64,000 nucleotides of DNA from assembly GCF_002355475.1 (NCBI RefSeq), contig NZ_AP014862.1, positions 5,022,001 through 5,086,000 on the forward strand. The letters run 5' to 3'. The notes under the pieces were generated by a model that searched no databases, was not told where the DNA came from, and saw nothing but the letters and a program-made list of their open reading frames with translations. Both the position numbers and the translations under genes were made by a program. Below are positions 43,899 to 51,053 of this stretch, in pieces (positions within the stretch are counted from its first letter, which is position 1; each line of letters begins with the position of its first letter). The stretch comes from Pseudomonas furukawaii. GTDB lineage: Bacteria; Pseudomonadota; Gammaproteobacteria; Pseudomonadales; Pseudomonadaceae.

Positions 43899-45965
43899 TT
43901 GAAGCTGGATCTCAAACACAGCCTGTCGCTGAAGCTGCTACGCGTGGTACTGCTGTCCGCACTGGTGGTGGGTGTGGTGCTCAGTTGCGCGCAGATCGTG
44001 TTCGACGTCTACAAGACCCGGCAGGCGGTATCCAGCGACGCCAACCGCATCCTCGGCATGTTCCGCGACCCGTCCACCCAGGCGGTCTACAGCCTGGACC
44101 GGGAGATGGGCATGCAGGTCATCGAGGGCCTGTTCCAGCACGAGTCGGTTCGCCAGGCGTCCATCGGCCACCCCAACGAGCCGATGCTGGCGGAAAGGGA
44201 CCGACCGCTGATGGAACTCCCGACCCGCTGGCTCACCGACCCCATCCTCGGCAAGGAACAGACCTTCAGCATCCAGCTGGTCGGCCGCAGCCCCTACAGC
44301 GAATACTACGGCGACCTCAGCATCACCCTCGACACCGCCCCCTACGGCGAAGACTTCGTCACCAGTTCGGTCATCATCTTCATCTCCGGCGTGCTTCGCG
44401 CCCTGGCCATGGGCCTGGTGCTCTACCTCGTCTACCACTGGCTGCTGACCAAGCCCCTCTCGAAGATCATCGAGCACCTGTCCAACATCAATCCGGACCG
44501 CCCCAGCGAACACAAGCTGCCCATGCTCAAGGGCAACGAGAAGAACGAACTGGGCCTGTGGATAACCACCGCCAACGACCTGCTGGCCTCCATCGAGCGC
44601 AACACGCACCTGCGCCGCGAAGCCGAGAACAGCCTGCTGCGCATGGCCCAGTACGACTTCCTCACCGGCCTGCCGAATCGCCAGCAGCTGCAGCAGCAAC
44701 TGGACCAGATCCTCGAGGACGCCGGCCGCCTGCAACGTCGCGTGGCGGTGCTCTGCGTGGGCCTCGACGACTTCAAGGGCGTCAACGAACAATTCAGCTA
44801 CCAGACCGGCGACCAGTTGCTGATCGCCCTGGCCGATCGCCTGCGCAGCCACAGCGGCCGGCTCGGCGCCCTGGCCCGCCTGGGGGGCGACCAGTTCGCC
44901 CTGGTCCAGGCCGATATCGAGCAGCCCTACGAGGCCGCCGAGCTGGCCCAGAGCGTGCTGGACGACCTGGAGATACCTTTCGGCCTGGAACAGCAGGAAG
45001 TCCGCCTGCGGGCCACCATCGGCATCACCCTCTTCCCCGAGGACGGCGACAGCACCGAGAAGCTGCTGCAGAAGGCCGAGCAGACCATGACGCTCGCCAA
45101 GAGCCGGTCGCGCAACCGCTACCAGTTCTACATCGCCAGCGTGGACAGCGAGATGCGCCGTCGCCGGGAGCTGGAAAAGGACCTGCGGGAAGCCCTCGCC
45201 CGGGGCGAGATGCACCTGGTCTACCAGCCCCAGGTGGACTACCGCGACCACCGCGTCGTCGGCGTCGAGGCCCTGCTGCGCTGGCAGCACCCGCAACAGG
45301 GTTTCGTGCCGCCGGACCTGTTCATCCCCCTGGCGGAGCAGAACGGCACCATCATCCCCATCGGCGAATGGGTGCTGGACCAGGCCTGCCGGCAACTGCG
45401 CGAATGGCATGACCAGGGCTTCACCGAACTGCGCATGGCCATCAACCTCTCCACTGTCCAGCTGCACCACGCCGAGCTCCCCCGGGTGGTGAACAACCTG
45501 CTGCAGGTCTATCGCCTGCCCCCGCGCAGCCTGGAGATGGAGGTCACCGAAACCGGCCTGATGGAAGACATTTCCACCGCCGCCCAGCACCTGCTGAGCC
45601 TGCGCCGCTCCGGTGCGCTGATCGCGATCGACGACTTCGGGACCGGCTATTCGTCCCTGAGCTACCTGAAAAGCCTGCCCCTGGACAAGATCAAGATCGA
45701 CAAGAGCTTCGTCCAGGACGTGCTGGAAGACGAGGACGACGCCACCATCGTCCGCGCCATCATCCAGCTCGCCCGCAGCCTGGGAATGCAGGTGATCGCC
45801 GAAGGCGTGGAAACCGCCGAGCAGGAGGCCTACATCATCGCCCAGGGCTGCAACGAAGGTCAGGGCTACCTCTACAGCAAGCCCCTGCCCGCCCGCGAAC
45901 TGACCGGCTACCTCAAGCAGGCCCGCCGGCTGAGCAACGCCGCAGCCAACCCCGCCACCCTCTGA
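43899..45965 (+). CDS. bifA: Cyclic-di-GMP phosphodiesterase BifA (GGDEF-EAL)
   Basis: BifA (688 aa) has an N-terminal membrane helix (about 12-32), a periplasmic region, a second helix (about 157-178), a HAMP-like linker, a GGDEF domain whose site reads GGDQF (residue about 329, likely not a cyclase) and an EAL domain with EALLRW near residue 455 and DDFGTGYSSLSYLK near 577. It degrades c-di-GMP and in P. aeruginosa opposes SadC in swarming and biofilm control. The start is TTG at 43899, with AAGGA 8 nt upstream; no ATG fits the conserved N-terminus. Confidence 0.93.
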   Translation: MKLDLKHSLSLKLLRVVLLSALVVGVVLSCAQIVFDVYKTRQAVSSDANRILGMFRDPSTQAVYSLDREMGMQVIEGLFQHESVRQASIGHPNEPMLAERDRPLMELPTRWLTDPILGKEQTFSIQLVGRSPYSEYYGDLSITLDTAPYGEDFVTSSVIIFISGVLRALAMGLVLYLVYHWLLTKPLSKIIEHLSNINPDRPSEHKLPMLKGNEKNELGLWITTANDLLASIERNTHLRREAENSLLRMAQYDFLTGLPNRQQLQQQLDQILEDAGRLQRRVAVLCVGLDDFKGVNEQFSYQTGDQLLIALADRLRSHSGRLGALARLGGDQFALVQADIEQPYEAAELAQSVLDDLEIPFGLEQQEVRLRATIGITLFPEDGDSTEKLLQKAEQTMTLAKSRSRNRYQFYIASVDSEMRRRRELEKDLREALARGEMHLVYQPQVDYRDHRVVGVEALLRWQHPQQGFVPPDLFIPLAEQNGTIIPIGEWVLDQACRQLREWHDQGFTELRMAINLSTVQLHHAELPRVVNNLLQVYRLPPRSLEMEVTETGLMEDISTAAQHLLSLRRSGALIAIDDFGTGYSSLSYLKSLPLDKIKIDKSFVQDVLEDEDDATIVRAIIQLARSLGMQVIAEGVETAEQEAYIIAQGCNEGQGYLYSKPLPARELTGYLKQARRLSNAAANPATL

Positions 45966-45979
45966 ATCGGCGAAGGTCC

Positions 45980-46131
45980 GTAGAAGCCGGCTTGCCGGCG
46001 AACGTGCGGGCGATCTTCGCGAGCAAGCTCGCTCCTACAGGGCCGGCAGGTTCGTAGGAGCCGGCTTGCCGGCGAATATTGCGTACCGGTTCGCGAGCGA
46101 GCTCGCTCCTACAAGGGGGGCTGGCACATCC
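45980..46131. repeat. REP-pair unit (BIME), copy 1
   Basis: A 152-bp unit with two convergent REP pairs (GTAGAAGCCGGCTTGCCGGC ... TTCGCGAGCAAGCTCGCTCC; then GTAGGAGCCGGCTTGCCGGC ... TTCGCGAGCGAGCTCGCTCC). It lies directly downstream of bifA and can fold into strong hairpins that may protect the bifA mRNA 3' end. Confidence 0.9.
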
Positions 46132-46283
46132 GTAGAAGCCGGCTTGCCGGCGAACGTGCGGGCGATCTTCGCGAGCAAGCTCGCTCCTACAGGGGGCGAA
46201 GGTCCGTAGGAGCCGGCTTGCCGGCGAATATTGCGTACCGGTTCGCGAGCGAGCTCGCTCCTACAAGAGGGGCTGGCACATCC
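46132..46283. repeat. REP-pair unit (BIME), copy 2
   Basis: Direct tandem duplicate of the preceding 152-bp unit. It differs at only a few positions (the spacer near 46192-46205 and one base near 46266), so the duplication is recent or kept alike. Confidence 0.9.
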
Positions 46284-46292
46284 GTAGACATC

Positions 46293-46305
46293 ATGGATTG
46301 ACCTG
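46293..46305. repeat. Left subterminal inverted repeat of the IS
   Basis: ATGGATTGACCTG, a perfect 13-bp inverted match to 47766-47778. Confidence 0.88.
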
Positions 46306-46382
46306 CCCCACCTCGAAAGCGCGGGTTATGTTTTCGGGGTGGAAACACCTCCAACACAGAGCCGCATCGAGGGGGACAGGTC

Positions 46383-47513
46383 ATGAACGAGTTTAACCAG
46401 GTCTATGTAGGTTTGGACGTTCACCAGGCGACGATTGCTGTCGCGGTGGCACGGCCGGGGCGCGGTGAGCCGGACTATCACGGCACCATCGAGAACCGCG
46501 ACAGCGCGCTGCGCAAACTGCTCAAGCAGCTGAGCCGGCAGGGCGAGGCGTTGAGCTTCTGCTACGAGGCCGGCCCCTGCGGCTACGGCCTTTACCGTGA
46601 GCTGACAGCGCTGGGCCATGGTTGCGTGGTGGTGGCGCCCTCGCTGATTCCGCGCAAGGCGGGCGAGCGGTTGAAAACCGACCGTCGGGACGCCCTGATG
46701 TTGGCGCGCCTGCATCGGGCGGGCGAGCTGACGGCGGTGTGGGTGCCGGATCAGGAGCAGGAAGCGATCCGCGACTTGACGCGCGCCCGGGAGGACATGA
46801 AGTCCCTGGAACTGAAGTGCCGGCAACGCCTGGGCGCGTTCTTGCTGCGTCATGGGCACGTCTATGCCGGTAAAAGTCGCTGGACCCAGGCCCATTTCCA
46901 CTGGTTGGCGAGCGTGAAACTTGACTCGCCGGTGCAGCAGATCGTCCTGCAGGAGTACCTCGACACCGTTAAATCGATGCAACGGCGGGTGGCCGATCTG
47001 GAAGCGCAAATGCACGAAGCGCTGGCCGGCTGGTCGCTGGGTACGGTGGCGCAAGCCCTGATGGCGTTGCGCGGGGTGAGCCTGATCACGGCGATGACGG
47101 TGTTGGCGGAGTTGGGCGACCTCAGTCGCTTCGACTCGCCGCGCGAGCTGATGGCCTACCTGGGACTGGTTCCCAGCGAGCACTCCAGCGGTGGCTCACG
47201 CCGCCAGGGCCGCATTACCCGCACGGGCAATGGCCATGTCCGGCGGGTGCTGGTGGAAGCGGGGTGGAACTACCGTTTCCCGGCACGCAAGACACGCGTC
47301 ATCGAGGCGCGCGCGGCGAAAACCTCGGCGGTGGTTCAGGCCATCGCCTGGCACGCGCAGAAGCGCTTGTGCGGTCGTTATCGAGCGCTGCTGGCGGCGG
47401 GCAAGCTCAAGCAGCAGGTCACCACCGCCATCGCCCGGGAGCTGGCGGGATTCATCTGGGCCATCGCCTGCGCGGTGGCGGGCAAGGCACACGGCAGTAA
47501 GGCCGTGGCATGA
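46383..47513 (+). CDS. IS110-family transposase (IS1111 type)
   Basis: The 376-residue recombinase has an N-terminal RuvC-like DEDD domain (VYVGLDVHQATIAVAVA, CYEAGPCGYGL, KTDRRDALMLARL) and a C-terminal Tnp20-type domain with the putative nucleophile Ser in GLVPSEHSSGG (about residues 264-268). It appears intact, and GGGGGACAGG lies before the ATG. In this family the recombinase uses a non-coding RNA from the element's own end to choose donor and target DNA. It probably inserts into REP sequences, as IS110 elements of P. putida do. Confidence 0.93.
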   Translation: MNEFNQVYVGLDVHQATIAVAVARPGRGEPDYHGTIENRDSALRKLLKQLSRQGEALSFCYEAGPCGYGLYRELTALGHGCVVVAPSLIPRKAGERLKTDRRDALMLARLHRAGELTAVWVPDQEQEAIRDLTRAREDMKSLELKCRQRLGAFLLRHGHVYAGKSRWTQAHFHWLASVKLDSPVQQIVLQEYLDTVKSMQRRVADLEAQMHEALAGWSLGTVAQALMALRGVSLITAMTVLAELGDLSRFDSPRELMAYLGLVPSEHSSGGSRRQGRITRTGNGHVRRVLVEAGWNYRFPARKTRVIEARAAKTSAVVQAIAWHAQKRLCGRYRALLAAGKLKQQVTTAIARELAGFIWAIACAVAGKAHGSKAVA

Positions 47514-47521
47514 ACCCGCAG

Positions 47522-47726
47522 CAGTGGCTTCGGTTCAGGGGGTGGAGGGCCGGTGAGGAGAACCCCTGGCGCTCCTATGTGGCGTCCTCTGCGAGGAGGA
47601 CAGACCCACGACCGTAGAGAAGGGCAGCTCCGCGACGAAGTGAAGTCAGGTCGGTAACCAACCCACGTATATCAGAGTGATCCACCGTCGCCTAATCGCC
47701 CTCCACCCCCTGAACCGAAGCCACTG
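47522..47726 (+). ncRNA. Putative bridge/seeker RNA region of the IS
   Basis: A perfect 29-bp inverted repeat (47522-47550 and 47698-47726) encloses a 147-nt interior. Inside, GCTCCTA (47571-47577) is complementary to TAGGAGC across the right side of the target. A hairpin (GTCCTC/GAGGAC, 47584-47601, extended by GTGG/CCAC) follows, then CCGTAGA (47612-47618), identical to the left target side. ATATCAG (47669-47675) copies the IS right end. This target-loop layout fits the guide RNAs of IS110/IS1111 elements. Exact RNA ends are unknown. Confidence 0.65.
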
Positions 47727-47765
47727 GCGGAGAAGAACAAAACGAAAGAATAGACCCAGAGTTGA

Positions 47766-47778
47766 CAGGTCAATCCAT
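47766..47778. repeat. Right subterminal inverted repeat of the IS
   Basis: CAGGTCAATCCAT, the inverted partner of 46293-46305, five bases from the right junction. Confidence 0.88.
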
Positions 47779-47783
47779 ATCAG

Positions 47784-47837
47784 GAGCCGGCTTGCCGGCG
47801 AATGGCGTGACGGCTTCGCGAGCAAGCTCGCTCCTAC
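47784..47837. repeat. Right part of the REP pair split by the IS
   Basis: GAGCCGGCTTGCCGGC followed by the opposite REP arm (TTCGCGAGCAAGCTCGCTCCTAC). The left four to seven bases of this REP remain at 46281-46287. Its last bases contain the stop codon of the GIDE-domain gene. Confidence 0.85.
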
Positions 47838-48739
47838 AAGAGCCCGGTTACACGCAGCAGGTACACCGTCGCCACCGCACCCGCCACGCAGAGCAGGGCA
47901 CCCGCCAGCGCCTGCCAGCGGAAGTGCCGGGCGAGCTCGTCCTCGCCATGGCTGGAGAGCAGGAAAGGCTGGGACTCCCTCGGTCGGCGCATCTGGTTGA
48001 CCGCGGGCGCCACGCTGGCGCGTCGATGACGGTCCTCGGCTTCCAGCTGGGCGGCCAGTCGCACACGCTGCCATTCCGTCTCGCCCAGCTGGCCGTCGCC
48101 GTCACTGTCGAAGCGCTGCAGCAGCCCGGCGAAATCGCCCTTCCACTCGCGGATCACCGCACCCTGGGCCGTGGCCAGGTCCAGGCCCTGGTGCCCACCG
48201 CCACCGGTGTGGAAGTCGCCGATGGCATAGAGCGGTTCGCCCGCATGCAGGCGTTCCTCGGTGTACCGGTACTCGCCACTGCCCAGCCAGCCGGACAGCC
48301 CTCCGGCGACCAGCCCGCCACGGGGATGGCGCTGGCTGCCCTTCCAGCGCTCGCGGGTGGCGGGGCGCACCTCGGCAGCCCTTGGATCGATCAGGCATTC
48401 GCCGGTGGCATCGGCCAGGCGCAGCCAGGCATCGCTGACGCCACTGTCCACCACCCGCCAGCTCTTGTTCTTGCCACGCTCGCTGTACTGCTCGATTCGG
48501 TAGCGCCACCAGAGGCAGGGCTTGCCGGTGAGCGGCGCCAGGAGCGGGCCCTCACCCAGGGAATGCAGCACGCCGTAGAGCTCGACGTAACCCTGGGCGG
48601 CGGAACGGATCTTCGAGGTGGGCGTATCCAGCAACAGCCGCGCCTGGGCCAGTCGGCGCAGGCACCACCAACCCCCGCCGGCGAAGGCGCCAAGGCTGAA
48701 GGCCAGGCTGATGGAGAGTCCGGGAATATCCAGCGCCAT
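47834..48739 (-). CDS. GIDE-domain membrane protein with EF-hand-like loop
   Basis: The 301-residue protein has a hydrophobic N-terminus (about 8-25) and a GIDE domain as in E3-ligase-like membrane proteins (VELYGVLHSLGEGPLLAPLTGKPCLWWRYRIE, GEPLYAIGDFHTGG). A loop DSDGDGQLGETE near residue 211 matches the EF-hand DxDxDG pattern. The C-terminus has another helix (about 275-297). It ends inside the REP downstream. It is 2 nt after lemA and cotranscribed with it; GIDE and LemA genes often pair. The bacterial function is unknown; ubiquitin ligase activity is not implied. Confidence 0.85.
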   Translation of the reverse strand: MALDIPGLSISLAFSLGAFAGGGWWCLRRLAQARLLLDTPTSKIRSAAQGYVELYGVLHSLGEGPLLAPLTGKPCLWWRYRIEQYSERGKNKSWRVVDSGVSDAWLRLADATGECLIDPRAAEVRPATRERWKGSQRHPRGGLVAGGLSGWLGSGEYRYTEERLHAGEPLYAIGDFHTGGGGHQGLDLATAQGAVIREWKGDFAGLLQRFDSDGDGQLGETEWQRVRLAAQLEAEDRHRRASVAPAVNQMRRPRESQPFLLSSHGEDELARHFRWQALAGALLCVAGAVATVYLLRVTGLL

Positions 48740-48741
48740 GC

Positions 48742-49314
48742 TCAGTTGAAGAGGCTCTTGAGATCCACGTCGGCCTTCTCGGCCTCGCTGAACACCAGCA
48801 GCTCGGCGGCCTTGAAGCCGAACAGGCCGGCGATGATGACGTCGGGGAACTGCTCGACGCGGACATTGTTCAGGTTCACCGCCTCGTTGTAGAGCTCACG
48901 GCGATCGGCGATGCCGTTCTCCAGGCCACTGATGCGGGTCTGGAGAAACTGGAAGCTTTCGTTGGCCTTCAATTGCGGGTAGTTCTCGGCGAGGGCGAAG
49001 AGTTGCCCCAAGCCGGCCCGCAATCCGCTCTCGGCCTGGCCCAGGGCCCCGACATCGCCTTTTTCGCGAGCGCTGGCCACCGCGTTGCGGGCGGCGATCA
49101 CCCGTTCCAGCGTGGTGCGCTCGTGCTGCATGTACTGCTTGCAGGTTTCCACCAGTTTGGGCAGTTCGTCGTGACGCTGCTTGAGCAGCACCTCGATGTT
49201 CGACCAGGCCTTGCCCACGCCGTGCTTCAGGCGCACCAGCGCGTTGTAGAGGATCACCGCGTAGGCGGCGACGAGCAGCAGGACCACGGTCAGGGCTACG
49301 GCGGCGAGACTCAT
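48742..49314 (-). CDS. lemA: LemA family protein
   Basis: The protein (190 aa) has one N-terminal membrane helix (SLAAVALTVVLLLVAAYAVILYN) and a LemA four-helix domain (WSNIEVLLKQRHDELPKLVETCKQYM, ESFQFLQTRISGLENGIADRRELYNEAVN). AAGGAG precedes ATG 49314. It is the first gene of a two-gene operon with the GIDE-domain protein and is divergent from icmP. The function of LemA is not known; pairing with GIDE suggests a membrane complex. Confidence 0.92.
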   Translation of the reverse strand: MSLAAVALTVVLLLVAAYAVILYNALVRLKHGVGKAWSNIEVLLKQRHDELPKLVETCKQYMQHERTTLERVIAARNAVASAREKGDVGALGQAESGLRAGLGQLFALAENYPQLKANESFQFLQTRISGLENGIADRRELYNEAVNLNNVRVEQFPDVIIAGLFGFKAAELLVFSEAEKADVDLKSLFN

Positions 49315-49429
49315 GCGGAGCTTCTCCTTGAGGCGGGGGGCATGGGCTGCAGGGATTCTAATGGGATTTCCGGCCAGGCAAGGAGATATCCCCCACAGCG
49401 ATAGCAAAACGCCTGAATTCGGCCTTTGC

Positions 49430-49448
49430 AAAAATGAAAATCTTTCGC
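49430..49448. promoter_or_regulatory. Fur-box-like site upstream of icmP
   Basis: AAAAATGAAAATCTTTCGC agrees with 13 of 19 positions of the Fur consensus GATAATGATAATCATTATC and lies about 65 bp before icmP. The region is also AT-rich, unlike its surroundings. It fits iron control of the imelysin gene. Confidence 0.55.
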
Positions 49449-49513
49449 ATTATGTGGCGGTTTTTCACTTCGCATCACCGTTCGACATCACCCAGACGCA
49501 AAGGACCTCGCCC

Positions 49514-50854
49514 ATGATTCGTAAGCCCCTGGCCGCTGCCAGCCTGCTCGCCGTCGCCATCGCCCTCGCCGGCTGTGGTGAAGACAAGAAAGAAGCCGCC
49601 GCACCGCAAGCCGCCGCTCCCGCAGCAGCCGCCAGCACCGCGGCGCCGGCTGCCGCCGCCAAGGTCGACGAGGCCGAGGCCAAGAAGGTCGTTGCCCACT
49701 ACGCCGACCTCGCCCTGGCCGTCTTCAGCGACGCCCACAGCACCGGCGTGGCCCTGCAGAAAGCCATCGACGCCTTCCTCGCCGCTCCCAACGCGGACAC
49801 CCTGAAAGCCGCCCGCGACGCCTGGCTGGCCGCCCGCGTGCCCTACATGCAGACCGAGGTCTTCCGCTTCGGCAACGCCGTGGTGGACGACTGGGAAGGC
49901 CAGCTGAACGCCTGGCCCCTGGATGAAGGCCTGATCGACTACGTCGCCGGCGACTACCAGCACGCCCTGGGCAACCCCGGCGCCACCGCCAACATCATCG
50001 CCAACACCGAGATCCAGGTGGGCGAGGACAAGCTCGACGTCACCGAGATCACCGGCGAGAAGCTGGCCAGCCTGAACGAACTGGGCGGTTCCGAAGCCAA
50101 CGTCGCCACCGGCTACCACGCCATCGAATTCCTCCTCTGGGGCCAGGACCTGAACGGCACCGGCCCGGGCGCCGGCAACCGCCCGGCCACCGACTACGTC
50201 GTGGGTGAAGGCGCCACCGGCGGCCACAACGAGCGCCGTCGCCAGTACCTGAAGGCCGTGACCGACCTGCTGGTCGCCGACCTGGAGTACATGGTCGGCC
50301 AGTGGAAGCCGGGCGTGGCCGACAACTACCGCGCCAAGCTGGAAGCCGAACCGGCCGAGTCCGGCCTGCGCAAGATGCTCTTCGGCATGGGCAGCCTGTC
50401 CCTGGGTGAACTGGCCGGCGAGCGCATGAAGGTCGCCCTGGAGGCCAACTCCACCGAAGACGAGCACGACTGCTTCAGCGACAACACCCACAACTCGCAC
50501 TTCTACAACGGCAAGGGCATCCGCAACGTTTACCTGGGCGAGTACAAGAAGGTCGACGGCACCACCCTGACCGGCCCGAGCCTGTCCTCCCTGGTGGCCA
50601 AGATCGACGCCCAGACCGACACCACCCTGAAGGCCGACCTGGAAGCCACCGAAGGCAAGCTGCAAGCCCTGGTGGACAGCGCCAACAAGGACGTTCACTT
50701 CGACCAGCTGATCGCCGCCGACAACACCGCCGGCCAGCAACTGGTGCGCGACGCCATCGCCGCCCTGGTCAAGCAGACCGGCGCCATCGAGGAAGCCGCC
50801 GGCAAGCTGGGCATCACCGACCTGAAGCCGGACAACGCCGATCACCAGTTCTGA
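49514..50854 (+). CDS. icmP: Imelysin-family lipoprotein IcmP
   Basis: The precursor (446 aa) has a lipoprotein signal (AIALAGC) and an Ala/Pro-rich linker (25-45), then an imelysin domain with the GxHxxE motif in GYHAIEFLLWG near residue 201. Imelysins (insulin-cleaving metalloproteinase, IrpA) are now thought to act in periplasmic iron uptake rather than as proteases. AAGGA precedes ATG 49514. A Fur-like site lies upstream and a terminator downstream, so it is its own unit in front of the di-haem/imelysin operon. Confidence 0.92.
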   Translation: MIRKPLAAASLLAVAIALAGCGEDKKEAAAPQAAAPAAAASTAAPAAAAKVDEAEAKKVVAHYADLALAVFSDAHSTGVALQKAIDAFLAAPNADTLKAARDAWLAARVPYMQTEVFRFGNAVVDDWEGQLNAWPLDEGLIDYVAGDYQHALGNPGATANIIANTEIQVGEDKLDVTEITGEKLASLNELGGSEANVATGYHAIEFLLWGQDLNGTGPGAGNRPATDYVVGEGATGGHNERRRQYLKAVTDLLVADLEYMVGQWKPGVADNYRAKLEAEPAESGLRKMLFGMGSLSLGELAGERMKVALEANSTEDEHDCFSDNTHNSHFYNGKGIRNVYLGEYKKVDGTTLTGPSLSSLVAKIDAQTDTTLKADLEATEGKLQALVDSANKDVHFDQLIAADNTAGQQLVRDAIAALVKQTGAIEEAAGKLGITDLKPDNADHQF

Positions 50855-50873
50855 TCGACCCCGCGTTGACCCG

Positions 50874-50909
50874 AAGCGGATGCGGCCCAGTGCCGCATCC
50901 GCTTTTTTC
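50874..50909 (+). terminator. Rho-independent terminator of icmP
   Basis: AAGCGGATGCGGC-CCAGT-GCCGCATCCGCTTTTTT, a long perfect stem with a T-run. Confidence 0.92.
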
Positions 50910-51053
50910 ATGGGTCGCCGTTCCTTCGCCAGCACTGGTCGGGCGGGCCCCGGGCGGCGCTTCCATCCTGCAAGCCAAACGCAAATCCCTCTTATTCATA
51001 GCCACCAGTCCTGATAAGCTTGCCCGCCTCCTTTCGCCGACCGGACCCCGCCA

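Larger units (their letters stand above)
46288..47783 (+). mobile_element. IS110-family (IS1111-type) insertion sequence inserted in a REP
   Basis: About 1.5 kb. The left flank ends TCCGTAG and the right flank continues GAGCCGGCTTGCC, so joining the flanks restores an intact REP arm. The element has subterminal 13-bp inverted repeats, one transposase gene, a 95-bp left and a 270-bp right non-coding end, and no evident target duplication. These are traits of the IS1111 subgroup. The exact ends may shift by 1-3 nt because of shared TAG/AG at the junctions. Confidence 0.85.

Noticed and set aside
43938-45590. A 550-codon frame antisense to bifA
   Set aside because: An antisense shadow of the GGDEF-EAL gene; no domain is recognisable.
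45980-46290. CRISPR-like regularly spaced repeats
   Set aside because: The repeats are palindromic REP arms in opposite orientations. Spacers are themselves repeated and there are no cas genes nearby.
50960-51053. A second Fur box before the di-haem gene
   Set aside because: AT-rich stretches (CGCAAATCCCTCTTATTCA) are present, but agreement with the Fur consensus is too weak.
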